A stretch of 64,000 nucleotides of DNA from Ustilago trichophora (taxonomy: Eukaryota; Basidiomycota; Ustilaginomycetes; Ustilaginales; Ustilaginaceae), in assembly GCA_900323505.1 (NCBI GenBank), contig OOIN01000035.1:1-64000 (forward strand), read 5' to 3'. Positions 20,569 through 30,308 of the stretch are shown here, one piece after another. A program made the translations under genes and the position numbers. Each line of letters begins with the position of its first letter. The first letter of the stretch is position 1. The notes beneath the pieces are model-generated. The model worked only from the letters and a program-made list of their open reading frames with translations, did not search any database and had not been told where the DNA came from.

Positions 20569-20904
20569 TCAAGGCAAATACTCGAACAGCCGCCTCTCCC
20601 TCCCTCGTCTGACAGCCCTTTCATTCGGGCTTTCGAAGAATCTGGCTTGGCCGGCGTACCGTCTCTCCACACCTGCATCTCCACTTGTGCTAGCTGCAAT
20701 GTCGCCCATAGATCCGGAAGAGGGAAGGAGAGATATGCGGGGGCTCAGGTCTGAGCTGGGCTGACTCAGCGGTAAGGTGTGCAAAGGGCTCGGTGAGTTG
20801 GCGTGTGTCCACCTTGCGGCGTTGGTTTCAGCCAGCGCTAGGCTTGCAGCGAGGCTCTCAAGGATGGCTATGGAAGCGATCGAGATAAGGAACATGGGAT
20901 GCAT
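20569..20904 (-). CDS. Candidate small secreted protein, unknown
   Basis: A 111-residue frame on the minus strand from the ATG at 20904-20902 to a stop at 20569. The N-terminus MHPMFLISIASIAILESLAAS continues into a hydrophobic stretch ending SLALA before ETN, a plausible signal peptide with an ALA cleavage site. The remaining 85 residues are Ser/Pro-rich, then basic, with no Cys. A TATATA element on the minus strand near 21165-21155 lies about 250 bases upstream. In the sequence between that element and 20904 the first ATG met is this one, which supports the start. The frame is open further upstream to 21204, but that ATG lies before the TATA element. No homologue is recognised. It may be a secreted effector-like protein or a chance frame. 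Confidence 0.4.
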   Translation of the reverse strand: MHPMFLISIASIAILESLAASLALAETNAARWTHANSPSPLHTLPLSQPSSDLSPRISLLPSSGSMGDIAASTSGDAGVERRYAGQARFFESPNERAVRRGRERRLFEYLP

Positions 20905-22390
20905 TCGTTCTGCTGCAGCGATTGCTGCTGTTGCTTGAGTGAGTAACGGTGAGGGGACGGTGCTCTGTTCCAGCTGAAAAGCGTCTGAAAGTCGATGCAA
21001 AGGAGCGTATAGCGAGGTCTTGTGTGTGTGTATGTGGACGAATGTCGATGGTGAACCCAGATCAAGACTGGCAGAGAGGCGGAAGGATGCGGCGGTGAGA
21101 AGCAAAGCAGACAGGATGGCGCTTGCTCCCCTTCTCTCAGGCCGTAGCTCGGGTCTCTCTCTATATATCTCTTCCTGGCTTTCGGTGCAGCAAAGCTTAA
21201 ACATTTCGACACGACGAAAATCAGACGAAGGGAAACCCTATTGAATGGTCTCATGAACGTCGTCACATACAGGACTGAACATTCATCGTTGGGAGGCAGG
21301 GTGAGAGGATGCACGAAACCCGGCAGATGCCTGCATGGAACCCGCGTACAGAGTGGCTTGGCACGCCGCAGTCACTGCGCTGGTTTCGAGTTGGTTTCGG
21401 CACCCTTTGCACCCCCTTTTCCGTAGCCTGACACCTTGGCTGGCGCTCCAATCCCCGTCTCTCGCATCTACATCCCGGCTTTTTGAACTCGTCCCCTCAC
21501 GTTCACTGAAGCAGAAGCAAGACAAATTGCAAGACCACCAATCTAGCCTCCAGTTGGAGCGAGCGCCTTTGAACAGGGTCCGACAATGTATGTGCCAAGC
21601 CGGTCCTCACACATGCCAAGGATCTACGACCCACAAATCGCTCTCTAATTCTCGAGTCTGTGTCCGCACAATCCCAGCAGGTCGGCACTAGTGGAGCGCT
21701 GCGTTGTTGAGCTGTGAAGGGAATCGCTCCTCAGATGCACAGTCATGGCAAAGATCGGCTAAAACATGTCGTGGGCAGCTCTCGTTCCTGAAAATCTATC
21801 TACATGGCTCGGTCTTAGAACGTAGCTCTGATCGTCCCTATAGACCGCCTCTCTTTCTCGTCCGACCCTCTATCTGACCCCACCTGCTATCCTGTGTGCC
21901 TTCTAGCCCAAGCTTCTACCCCAATCCACGAGCGCAAACAGCAAAAACAAGAAACAGCATGCGGCAGTGATGTCAGAAAAATCATTTGCTCCTCAGCCAT
22001 GAGAAAAAAAATCAGAAACCTTTTTTTTATTGTAAAAAAAAAAAAACAAATGTCTGTGCCTGCCTCCTAGCCGACTCGAACGACTGACCTCTTCATTACT
22101 AGTGAAGTGCTCTACCGCTGAGCTAAGGAGGCACAAGAGCGCGATTTCGCGTTGCGTCATATCCTCGCACGTTAATGTTGTATAGATATAGTAGCACATT
22201 TGTATTGGGCAGCTATGAGTGTTAGTATGGTTACACTTCGTCCCGCCTTGTTGTTGATGATTGCCCTTCTTGCATACTCAGCTCGGACACAGATCCCGGA
22301 AAGGGCCTTCTAGCCTTCCATACATAGATCTAGATGCAAATAGAGCGGAAATTATGGTATAGGAGCATGAGCTGGATACGAGTTGAGCTC
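20905..22390. other. Intergenic region containing the second tRNA-Thr
   Basis: Apart from the likely promoter of the small secreted protein (TATATA near 21160) and the tRNA at 22061-22132, nothing is supported. Short frames on both strands lack domains. Confidence 0.5.
22061..22132 (-). tRNA. tRNA-Thr (anticodon AGU), copy 2
   Basis: Base-for-base identical to the tRNA at 17081-17152 over all 72 positions, while the flanks on both sides differ. The cloverleaf has the same anticodon AGT and no intron. On the minus strand a run of 13 T (22046-22034) follows within 20 bases, as a Pol III terminator. Confidence 0.95.
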
Positions 22391-25345
22391 TCACTTGGCA
22401 GCATTATGTCTTAGCCTTTCGTGCCTCAACATGGCGTCCTTCCTACTAAAATTGGCGCCGCAAGTCTTGCACTTCCACTCGACCACCGCTGTGCTCTTTT
22501 TCGGATCCACCTCTTTTCCTAGCACCACGCAATCTTCCAACTTAAGTTTTCCTTCCCGAATGAAACCGGCCTCTTCTCGGGCATGGATTGTCTCCCTGTG
22601 TCTGGCAAGATCGTAGGGTCGGTGGAAAGCGGTTTGACACGCAACGCCAGTGATAGGCGATACGTAGTCGCACTTGGTGGTCCCATCTGTGGCTGTGTGC
22701 GCGGCTGATTTTGTGGTAGCATTGCTTGAAGTGCCGACACCGGCAGTGTTGGCACCAGAGCTACGTGATTTGGCCGTTTTGGGTTTGGCAGGCTTCTTGC
22801 TGGCAGAGTTGCTTTCCGGCGAGTCTTCGTAGTCAGACTCGTTTCCGCCGCCGCTTGCGCTGTTGGTGCCCGTCTCGGATCCTTCATCCTCTCCACTTGC
22901 TTCGACACGGTCGTCTTTGACCGGTAGCGAATCGCCCGAATTAGGCGCACTTGCAGCACTTGGTCTCGCAATGCCGCCATAGCTTGGCTGTCTCGCCGTC
23001 AACAAGGGAGGTGGAGCACCAATTTCGGGACCCTTGGACTTTCGATCGCTCGTCTGTGCTGACGATCGTATCGAAGGGCTGTTACTGCCCTCGTCCTGAC
23101 TTCCACCCAAGCTACCAGCAGCACCGGGAGCATTTCCGACAGCCACACTGAGTCCACTTTCCTGACTACCTGGGATGTATCCGTATCCACCCATCGCTCC
23201 TGGCATGTTGGCTCTTGTGGGTCTGACATCCATTCTGCTGGACAAGTGATGAGGACGACCATATCGACCGTCAGTATCGTCTACGTCCTCCGAAGATGAC
23301 TGATGCTGACCCAAACTCGGCCTGTATGGTGGAACACTGCGTGGGTCGAGTTGCGAATATCGGGAGTGTGGAGACTGCGAGGAAGGATGGCCTTGGCCGT
23401 GTTGCTGCTGGGGGCCATGGTGATGATGATGCTGGTGGTGATGCGAAGGATGAGGGTTTCCGTGTCGTGAATAGTGATCCACTCCCTGCCCATGTCGATA
23501 AGCATGTCTCCTTCCACTGCGGTCATCCTCCGAGTCGCTGCTGGATGCTGACACGTCCGAGAAGCGAGGCTGGTTGATGTGTGCCTGTCGGAAGGCCCAT
23601 GGCTCGTTGCGTACATGGGACCATGCCCCACTTCCTGAGCTGGACGTGCGCTCCTTGCCTAAGAGTGGCCTCGAACCCATAGTAGACGGAGAAGCCGAGG
23701 CTCGCCCATCGCCCTTGATCGGATAGTTCAGGTAAAGGCTACTTGGGCCTCCTCGAATCATACTGGGGCGCATGTTGGGCGGGTAATATGGCCTCTCGTC
23801 TTCATCATCGTCGGTCGAGATGGTGTCACCGCTGTCGACGGGGCTAAAGAGACTGCTTTGCGAGCCCGACTCTTGGCTTGCCGATCCACGACCGTCGCTC
23901 TGACCTGGATAAGGTGACCGGCCATTGGGACTCTGATGAACGCTGGGACCCGGTCGCTTGTGGTAGTGATACGGCCTTGCTGTGTCGTTGCGGCTCATGG
24001 GCACCGGTCGAGCAGCGTAGGCAGCATCATCTGTCGATGACCTCGCACGTGGCACGTTCTGCTGCGAAGTGAGTCGAGGCGTATTGCTGCCGCTGTGAGC
24101 TGCTGGGTCTCTCCCCGGGCCTGCCTTTGCGTCGGACAATCCAGGCGGCACTGTCGCGAAGAGACTGGGCGTCTTTCCCAAGCCCGAATGCGAAAGCGCA
24201 TTTTCAACATCATCGTAATCCAGGAACGCCTCTTGCGGACTCACAGTGAGACCACTCGATTCGCGCTTCAAAGGTCTTCGACCGTCGGGCATGTAGCCAT
24301 TGACAGGCGCGCCGATCGATTCTGCCGAGGTCATCGATACGGGGCCTCCACGCTGGGCAAGCTGACTCTGCGACATGACCGGCGGAGGCATGTGTGGTCT
24401 CTGCTGCGATTGAGATTGCGATTGCTGCGAATATGCGTCACGGGAAGCCTGGCTGGACTGAGACTGACGCGCCCAATCCGGAAGGTAGTTCTGCGAATGA
24501 CGAGCTGGCGGGTAGGACATGGGCCCAAAGCCAGCATCAAAGGTGCTGCTACGCGTGCGCAGCTCTGGAGGGCGTTGGCTAAAGGATGGCATCTCCTCGT
24601 CGTTGGTTTCGTGCTCCTGCGATTCTCTCCTGTGATGCTGGCTAGACTGGCTCTGCTGAGACTGTCCACCCAGGTCGTAATCAGGAAAGAGGCTGAACGA
24701 AGGCGCAACACCTGCTTGCATCGGATCGGACGAAGCCGAAAGCGGACTGGTCTGCATATCGTTGGGCCGGGGTGTGTAGTCTTGCTTTTGAAGAATATCG
24801 CGCAACGGACCTTTAAAAGCGCGGGTGTCGACACCTGCAAGCTCTGCTCGAATCTGAGCTTTGACTCGCTCTTGTTGCTCACGAGTCATTCCGGCTGACG
24901 CTGGCGAGGCAAGCGCGGAGGCGGCATCTGGGTCGTAACCGCGAGCAGGCATCGAGTCGCCAATGCTGAGATCGTGCATGGGTGCACCCAGACTGCCACT
25001 GTGAGGATCAGGGGGTGTGATGCGTTCGTTTGACGCCTGGCCTGAGGAACCCGTGGTGCCCTCGCGACTGGAACGGGAGAGTGAAGGAGGTACATGGACT
25101 TGGCTCCTCTGACGTTTTCGCCTCGGTCCGCCAGCTTCATCAAGAGTATCTGGTAATGACTCTGCTACATGATCGAAGTTTGGCGATTGCCTGGGTGAGC
25201 GATGTTTGCTGAAGGGGTTTGGAATGGGAAGCTCAGTGCTGGAAGATGGCGGCGACAAGGCTTTTCGGCGAGGAACGGGCGGCGCTGGATCGTCAAAAAG
25301 GATGAAATCTTTCTGCGGTGTCATCTTAGCCATGGTGGTTGTCAT
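22391..25345 (-). CDS. C2H2 zinc-finger protein, probable transcription factor
   Basis: A 984-residue protein from the ATG at 25345 (MTTTMAKMTPQKDF); the frame is open about 20 codons further but without an ATG. Nearly all of it is disordered and rich in Ser, Gln, Pro and His, including a poly-His run near nucleotides 23405-23450 and many SQ pairs. The last 100 residues carry the folded part. One finger has C-x9-C-x12-H-x4-H (KCDYVSPITGVACQTAFHRPY onward). About 35 residues later comes a classical finger WKCKTCGANFSRKDAMLRHERLRH. The unusual nine-residue Cys spacing and the gap between fingers should help place the subfamily. A basic PRRKRQR motif near the N-terminus may be a nuclear signal. 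Target genes are unknown. Confidence 0.85.
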   Translation of the reverse strand: MTTTMAKMTPQKDFILFDDPAPPVPRRKALSPPSSSTELPIPNPFSKHRSPRQSPNFDHVAESLPDTLDEAGGPRRKRQRSQVHVPPSLSRSSREGTTGSSGQASNERITPPDPHSGSLGAPMHDLSIGDSMPARGYDPDAASALASPASAGMTREQQERVKAQIRAELAGVDTRAFKGPLRDILQKQDYTPRPNDMQTSPLSASSDPMQAGVAPSFSLFPDYDLGGQSQQSQSSQHHRRESQEHETNDEEMPSFSQRPPELRTRSSTFDAGFGPMSYPPARHSQNYLPDWARQSQSSQASRDAYSQQSQSQSQQRPHMPPPVMSQSQLAQRGGPVSMTSAESIGAPVNGYMPDGRRPLKRESSGLTVSPQEAFLDYDDVENALSHSGLGKTPSLFATVPPGLSDAKAGPGRDPAAHSGSNTPRLTSQQNVPRARSSTDDAAYAARPVPMSRNDTARPYHYHKRPGPSVHQSPNGRSPYPGQSDGRGSASQESGSQSSLFSPVDSGDTISTDDDEDERPYYPPNMRPSMIRGGPSSLYLNYPIKGDGRASASPSTMGSRPLLGKERTSSSGSGAWSHVRNEPWAFRQAHINQPRFSDVSASSSDSEDDRSGRRHAYRHGQGVDHYSRHGNPHPSHHHQHHHHHGPQQQHGQGHPSSQSPHSRYSQLDPRSVPPYRPSLGQHQSSSEDVDDTDGRYGRPHHLSSRMDVRPTRANMPGAMGGYGYIPGSQESGLSVAVGNAPGAAGSLGGSQDEGSNSPSIRSSAQTSDRKSKGPEIGAPPPLLTARQPSYGGIARPSAASAPNSGDSLPVKDDRVEASGEDEGSETGTNSASGGGNESDYEDSPESNSASKKPAKPKTAKSRSSGANTAGVGTSSNATTKSAAHTATDGTTKCDYVSPITGVACQTAFHRPYDLARHRETIHAREEAGFIREGKLKLEDCVVLGKEVDPKKSTAVVEWKCKTCGANFSRKDAMLRHERLRHNAAK

Positions 25346-26899
25346 TGATGGTGTGACACGCGGCGAACAAGAAAGTTTGAGTTTGAGACCTGGACGAACG
25401 AGCAAACAACTGGGCCTGTGGTCGAGAGCTTACGTTGGGCGTCTGACAGAGGCAAAATGAGCAAGACTCGATCCTACAGTATCGGCACTATGTCAGGAGG
25501 TGGGCAAGTTGATCATTCGAGGTGGTCTAGCAAGTCGGAAGGGCAGGCGTGGTTCAAAGCGTAGCTGCTAAAAAGTAGCTGCTGGAATAAAGTCGATAGG
25601 GCGAGATTATCAAGGCCGGTCTTTGCTGAAGAGTGCGATGGGTATAGATGCGACTTTGTGACGAACTTGGCCGAGCGCTGTGATCAAATGGCTGAAAGGT
25701 GCAGAGATGTGACAGAACCAGTAGCAGTTGTGTATGCCAGCTTGTTGCCCGTAGAGCCACGATGTCAAGATGATGGCGGTATAGTCAAGGCTACGACGTT
25801 CGAAAAGGGATATTGGCGCAGATGTTGGTGTATTGGTTGCTGGATATCGGTCACTAATGTTGGCGGTGAAGGGGAAGTCCAGGCAATGGTAGCAACCGAA
25901 CGAGCATCTTGTCCAAGGAATCTCAGCGCTAGCTTGAGCGGACGGACACCTCTCTTGTGGCCTCATGGCAAATCCGTGCAGAGAGACGGGTGAGCGCGTG
26001 TATCATACACTCTGTAATTGTGCGTTTGGAAAACTAAGGAAATAAAAAAAAATAAAGGAAATTGGAGTGGAGGTACATGTATACCAGAATTGCAACACTC
26101 TTGCAGCGCCGAGCACTTTGCTCGAGTAATCCCTCTCGGCGTGTGCTGCTATGACTGAACATCACAGTACAGGGATACATGCTGTATCGACTGAACCGTT
26201 TTGCGCATCCTCCCGAGCACCTACCGTACCAATGTCCCGTCAACGCATCTTTCAAGGCGTAAGGTGATTACTGTATGTGGCTTCGGGAACAGTCGCAGCT
26301 GCGGGCGTAGTGCTGCACAGCAACCAACCGTCACGACGCAGCCAAAGCGAGAAAATCGTACGACGTCGGTATGCAGATCGACAATCGGTACGGTACGGTA
26401 CACTGCCAGAATAGATCATCCTTCCAGGCAGTCAAACTGCTCTGTCTTTGTAGAGTTCGGATTTTCTTCCTCTTTTCCAAAATGCACGATCTGGGTGTCT
26501 CCGATGCTGGCTGCCCATCGCAACCTCACTTTCATAGATTTCAGGAAAAATTTCAACTTGTCATTTAAGCTCGCTTAGTCGGTCGCTTTTGGCCGACAGA
26601 GCCGGGTTGAATCGGGCAAATCGAGTTAATCGTCAATGCTATCCATCTTCGACCAAATTGCTTTGGACGCAGCTCAGCAACTCTCTTGGCTCGGAAGCGT
26701 TCCGAACGCATCACTCATCCATCGGATCCAGACCGTGTTCCGATGTTTTTCGGATGGACCGTGTTCTCTCTCTCTCGTACACTTGCCCCTGTCTCTTGCA
26801 TCGCCTTTCATCACCACCACCATCACCATCATCGTTCAATTCACTTTTTGTTGGTAGCTGGGCTAGCCGGACTTGCAGACGCACTTGAAATCGTTGACC
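25346..26899. other. Divergent intergenic region
   Basis: Upstream region shared by the zinc-finger gene (minus) and the NTPase-nuclease gene (plus). Several open frames of 60-120 codons lack domains or codon bias. A (GGTAC)3 run is at about 26385-26400. A CAT-rich simple tract at 26812-26833 lies in the leader of the next gene. Confidence 0.5.
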
Positions 26900-26906
26900 A
26901 TGGCAG

Positions 26907-29900
26907 ATGCAATGGATGTCGAATATGAATCCCAAACCGAACCGTCGATGCCAGCACCAGCCCAATGCACCTATGCCGGCGTCGGCTCCTTCCATCTCCT
27001 ATGCAAGCTCGTCGCAACCCTCAACCACTTCGCCACGTCGAGCACATCTTAACGACATCTTAAGCCAACACATCGATAGGGGAGACAGACTCCGCAAGCA
27101 CTGGCTCGAATCACTTGACATTGCGCTGGATCCTGCCACCACCCAAAACGAACGTACCGTCATGCTCGACGCGTTTCTTGACCATCCACGCTTTCAAAAG
27201 TTGCTGACTGCTCTCCAAAACAACATCAGCCGGCTTCCGCCCGTGCTTGTAGAGCGTATCTTTGTCTCGTTGTCCACACTCGCCACTGGCCATCAGCCCA
27301 AGATCCGGCCACGCTGCAACTCCGAATCGCTGCTTGAACAACTCGACAAGCTCAAGCTGCACCTAGAAGCCGTTGACGACACCAAACGTCTTTACGCTGT
27401 CCTGTTTCATTCCTTTCTCCAGCCCGCGCAACGTACCACTGACATTTCGCTGCTGGCAGCCCACCCTCCAGCCGCCGATTTCACAAATGTCTTTCAAGGA
27501 CCAGGCCTGGATCTGTTGGTCGATCACATCCTGGTTCACAACCAACTCTTCCCTGCCATACGTATCCAAAACAAAGTTTATCTCGACAGTCAAGACGTTC
27601 CATATCGGCCAAAGTATTCTGGTCAACACAACAACAGCAACTCCATCATCACCTCCACCTCAGTGCCTCAACAAAGCGCCAAGTCAGACGACACGACTCG
27701 CCAATACTATGCCAAGGTTCTTCCCGTAATCCAATCTTCGGGTTTCGGCAAGACAAGGATGTGTGTTCAACTCAGCACCATCAGTCCCGGCATGCTTGTC
27801 TGTCTCAGAACACCAAGCCGCGGTGCTGACGAGACCCAAGTCTCGTTTCCGCCCCAGGACGCGCAGGTCTACAAATACTTTCAAGCCACCAAGGCGTTTC
27901 TCTCTGACATTGCATCGTCCAGCAACGTTCCCACCAAGAAAGAGGAACACGAAGCCTTCAATAAGGCGCATATCCGCATCCTTTCCTGGTTAGCTCAGTA
28001 CTGCGAAATCATGGCTGCTTACCTCGGCCAGTTTATCATTGATTCAGGCTGTTTCCATGGCCATCAGTTCTGCCCTTCACAAGATTCCGATCTCTGTTGG
28101 CGGACCGCGTTGTTTTTCTTCGCCGATGCTTCCAGTCTGAGTCCTCGAGCTCTCTTCAAGATGCCCGATCTTTGCCCCTATAGCAATCTATTCATCCGTT
28201 ATCAACAACCTTTGACCGTGCACAAACTCGTATCGAGTCTACGTACAGAGATTCTCGATCAAATCTGCGAAACTGCGGCTGAACTCAACAAAAGCATCTG
28301 CAAACAAGCCGAGAGCAGATTGTCCGATCCCAATCTGCTTCTTGACGTTGTAAGCAAGCATCTCAAACCGCGCTTGGCCAAGCTGGAGCAATTGCCGCCC
28401 AAGACCGTGGCGCGACCTTTCAACTTCCTAGCTCTGGACGAGTGCGGATCCATGTCTGCCCTTTTGCCAATAATTCGTCGCGTCTGGTTTCATGCTGATC
28501 CTAGCTGCACTTGGATTCTTCTCATCGACACCAATTCCGATCTCGCCCCGCTAGCCGGCCAAGAGGCCCGTCAAGGCTCTCGACGCACCGGCGAATTTGA
28601 TACTCATCGGCTCACTCAACCTTTCTCTGCAATGCCTCTGGATGTTAACTTTACGTTCTCGGATCATGAACAACTTTCCGATGCCACGTCTTTGTCCATG
28701 TATCGGCTCAACACGTGGTTGCCCAAGCTAGGTAGGCCTTTGTGGAACGACGTCAAATATCACGTCAACGGCATCATCAACGCCAGAGCCATCATTGGGA
28801 AGCTTGTCTGGCCAAGTAAAGCGAGCTGGCCCACGACTCTCCCGCCTCTGCCAACAGACGACGGCGAGGACGACAAGCAACATCTACCTACCAGCTACCA
28901 GAACCTGCTTGCGCTTGCCTCGAGACGCATTCATCTCGAGCTCACTAGTAAAGCGGGTCCGGCTCTATGGTATCAATTTGTCTCTCGTCAGATTGCACAC
29001 CATCTGCGCTTTGTTGGGCGAATCTATTCGACTTCGGACTGCATCGTTTCAAACACGCCCAGCGAACCTCCGCTAAGTGCTGCTGCCGCCTGGTTCTTTC
29101 GAATGCAACCCGACTTGACGGCGGCACGATGGGCGCTAGTAATCCAGGCCATTGCCCATGCCAGTGGGCCCGTTGGTGTCAACATCGGCGCCCAAGGAGA
29201 GCATGCAGTTGCACTTCTGTGCACAGTTGCGCTCGATCTTGTCGCAAGTTGCCGATATGCTCGGGCGTTGCAGCCTCTTCAGAAACTTGTTCCGTCGGTG
29301 GATACCAGCACCAAGTGCGAGGCGCTATTTGGTCTTGTTACTGTGACCGAATGGCTGCAGATGCTCGCAGGTTCACGTTATGTCGAAGTAGTCGACAAGC
29401 TTGCAGCGGCCAGCACAAGCAACAGCATTGCTGGTGGCAATTGCGACAACGATGCCATGCCCGATCCGGACTGCCACCCAGATGACGATATGGACCATGA
29501 TCAGGCCCAAGGCTTGCCCTCAGCTTTGACGGCCTGGACAGACCATGCGTGGATCAACTTTAAGCATATTGTGACGCTGCCGAATCAAGTGCCGCAGGAT
29601 AAGCCGGTTGATACTGACCTCTTCTGCGAGCTCTGGCTGAGGCATGCCGCTGCACAAGGCATCGTCAATCAAAAAGGGTGGGACTTTATCATTCCGGTGT
29701 ACCACCACGATGGCGGCAAGCCTCCGATCGGCGATGACATCCTGTTTGACAAGGACAAATTATCCTACGTTGCCATCCAAGTCAAGAACTGCATTGATCG
29801 GCCTGACCGCGCAACGAGAGACGCAGCCGTTGGACCTCACCTTGCTCTGAGCCAAGACAAGCAATGTCTGGAACTGTTCATCGATGCCAAAGCTCCTGAA

Positions 29901-30308
29901 CATGCACGCGGTCACAAATACTCGCAACGCTGCTTTGCTTTGCCATTGTCAGGGCAGGCTGGCCGGGAGGCAAGCACATTAAGACCGCCGCCTCCGCCGC
30001 CAAAGCTTGTGCGACACCACATCTATATGCGAGGTGTCAGCGCAACAAGCTTTCCCGTCTTGGGCCAGCTCGATGCTTCCGCCAATCAGCTTGATGTTTC
30101 TGCCAGCCAGCTTGGTGCTTCTACCAGCCAGCTTGTACAGTTGCTGTTTGGCAATGCCGACTCGATCGATACGCTGGAGTTTGATCAGCAGCTCACCAAA
30201 TACGTGCGCAAGTCAAGCAGCAAGAACAAGCGTCAGGCTTGGCAGCATGCTCAAGTCCGTACCGAAGGAGGCCTGGTCCCGCTCTCAGCAATTTTCGCTC
30301 CAAGTTGA
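26907..30308 (+). CDS. P-loop NTPase fused to PD-(D/E)XK nuclease, Crinkler-like architecture
   Basis: A 1133-residue protein. A P-loop-like motif SSGFGKTRM is at 277-285. A Walker B-like LALDECGSM is at 508-516, and a strand LLIDTNSDLAPLAG follows at 538-551. The C-terminal third has a restriction-endonuclease-fold signature: helix GAQGEHAVALL with E765, then KGWDFIIPVY with D926, then VAIQVKN with Q958 and K960. NTPase plus REase fold is the core described for Crinkler (CRN) effectors and their fungal relatives. No CRN header motif or signal peptide is seen. Near the C-terminus three heptads QL(D/G)xSxx at nucleotides 30066-30128 may form a short coiled coil. Nuclease activity is inferred from motifs only. 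An ATG at 26900 opens a different frame (MADAMDVEYESQ) with better codon use that stops at 27050, so the N-terminus is uncertain and a frameshift is possible. Confidence 0.65.
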   Translation: MQWMSNMNPKPNRRCQHQPNAPMPASAPSISYASSSQPSTTSPRRAHLNDILSQHIDRGDRLRKHWLESLDIALDPATTQNERTVMLDAFLDHPRFQKLLTALQNNISRLPPVLVERIFVSLSTLATGHQPKIRPRCNSESLLEQLDKLKLHLEAVDDTKRLYAVLFHSFLQPAQRTTDISLLAAHPPAADFTNVFQGPGLDLLVDHILVHNQLFPAIRIQNKVYLDSQDVPYRPKYSGQHNNSNSIITSTSVPQQSAKSDDTTRQYYAKVLPVIQSSGFGKTRMCVQLSTISPGMLVCLRTPSRGADETQVSFPPQDAQVYKYFQATKAFLSDIASSSNVPTKKEEHEAFNKAHIRILSWLAQYCEIMAAYLGQFIIDSGCFHGHQFCPSQDSDLCWRTALFFFADASSLSPRALFKMPDLCPYSNLFIRYQQPLTVHKLVSSLRTEILDQICETAAELNKSICKQAESRLSDPNLLLDVVSKHLKPRLAKLEQLPPKTVARPFNFLALDECGSMSALLPIIRRVWFHADPSCTWILLIDTNSDLAPLAGQEARQGSRRTGEFDTHRLTQPFSAMPLDVNFTFSDHEQLSDATSLSMYRLNTWLPKLGRPLWNDVKYHVNGIINARAIIGKLVWPSKASWPTTLPPLPTDDGEDDKQHLPTSYQNLLALASRRIHLELTSKAGPALWYQFVSRQIAHHLRFVGRIYSTSDCIVSNTPSEPPLSAAAAWFFRMQPDLTAARWALVIQAIAHASGPVGVNIGAQGEHAVALLCTVALDLVASCRYARALQPLQKLVPSVDTSTKCEALFGLVTVTEWLQMLAGSRYVEVVDKLAAASTSNSIAGGNCDNDAMPDPDCHPDDDMDHDQAQGLPSALTAWTDHAWINFKHIVTLPNQVPQDKPVDTDLFCELWLRHAAAQGIVNQKGWDFIIPVYHHDGGKPPIGDDILFDKDKLSYVAIQVKNCIDRPDRATRDAAVGPHLALSQDKQCLELFIDAKAPEHARGHKYSQRCFALPLSGQAGREASTLRPPPPPPKLVRHHIYMRGVSATSFPVLGQLDASANQLDVSASQLGASTSQLVQLLFGNADSIDTLEFDQQLTKYVRKSSSKNKRQAWQHAQVRTEGGLVPLSAIFAPS

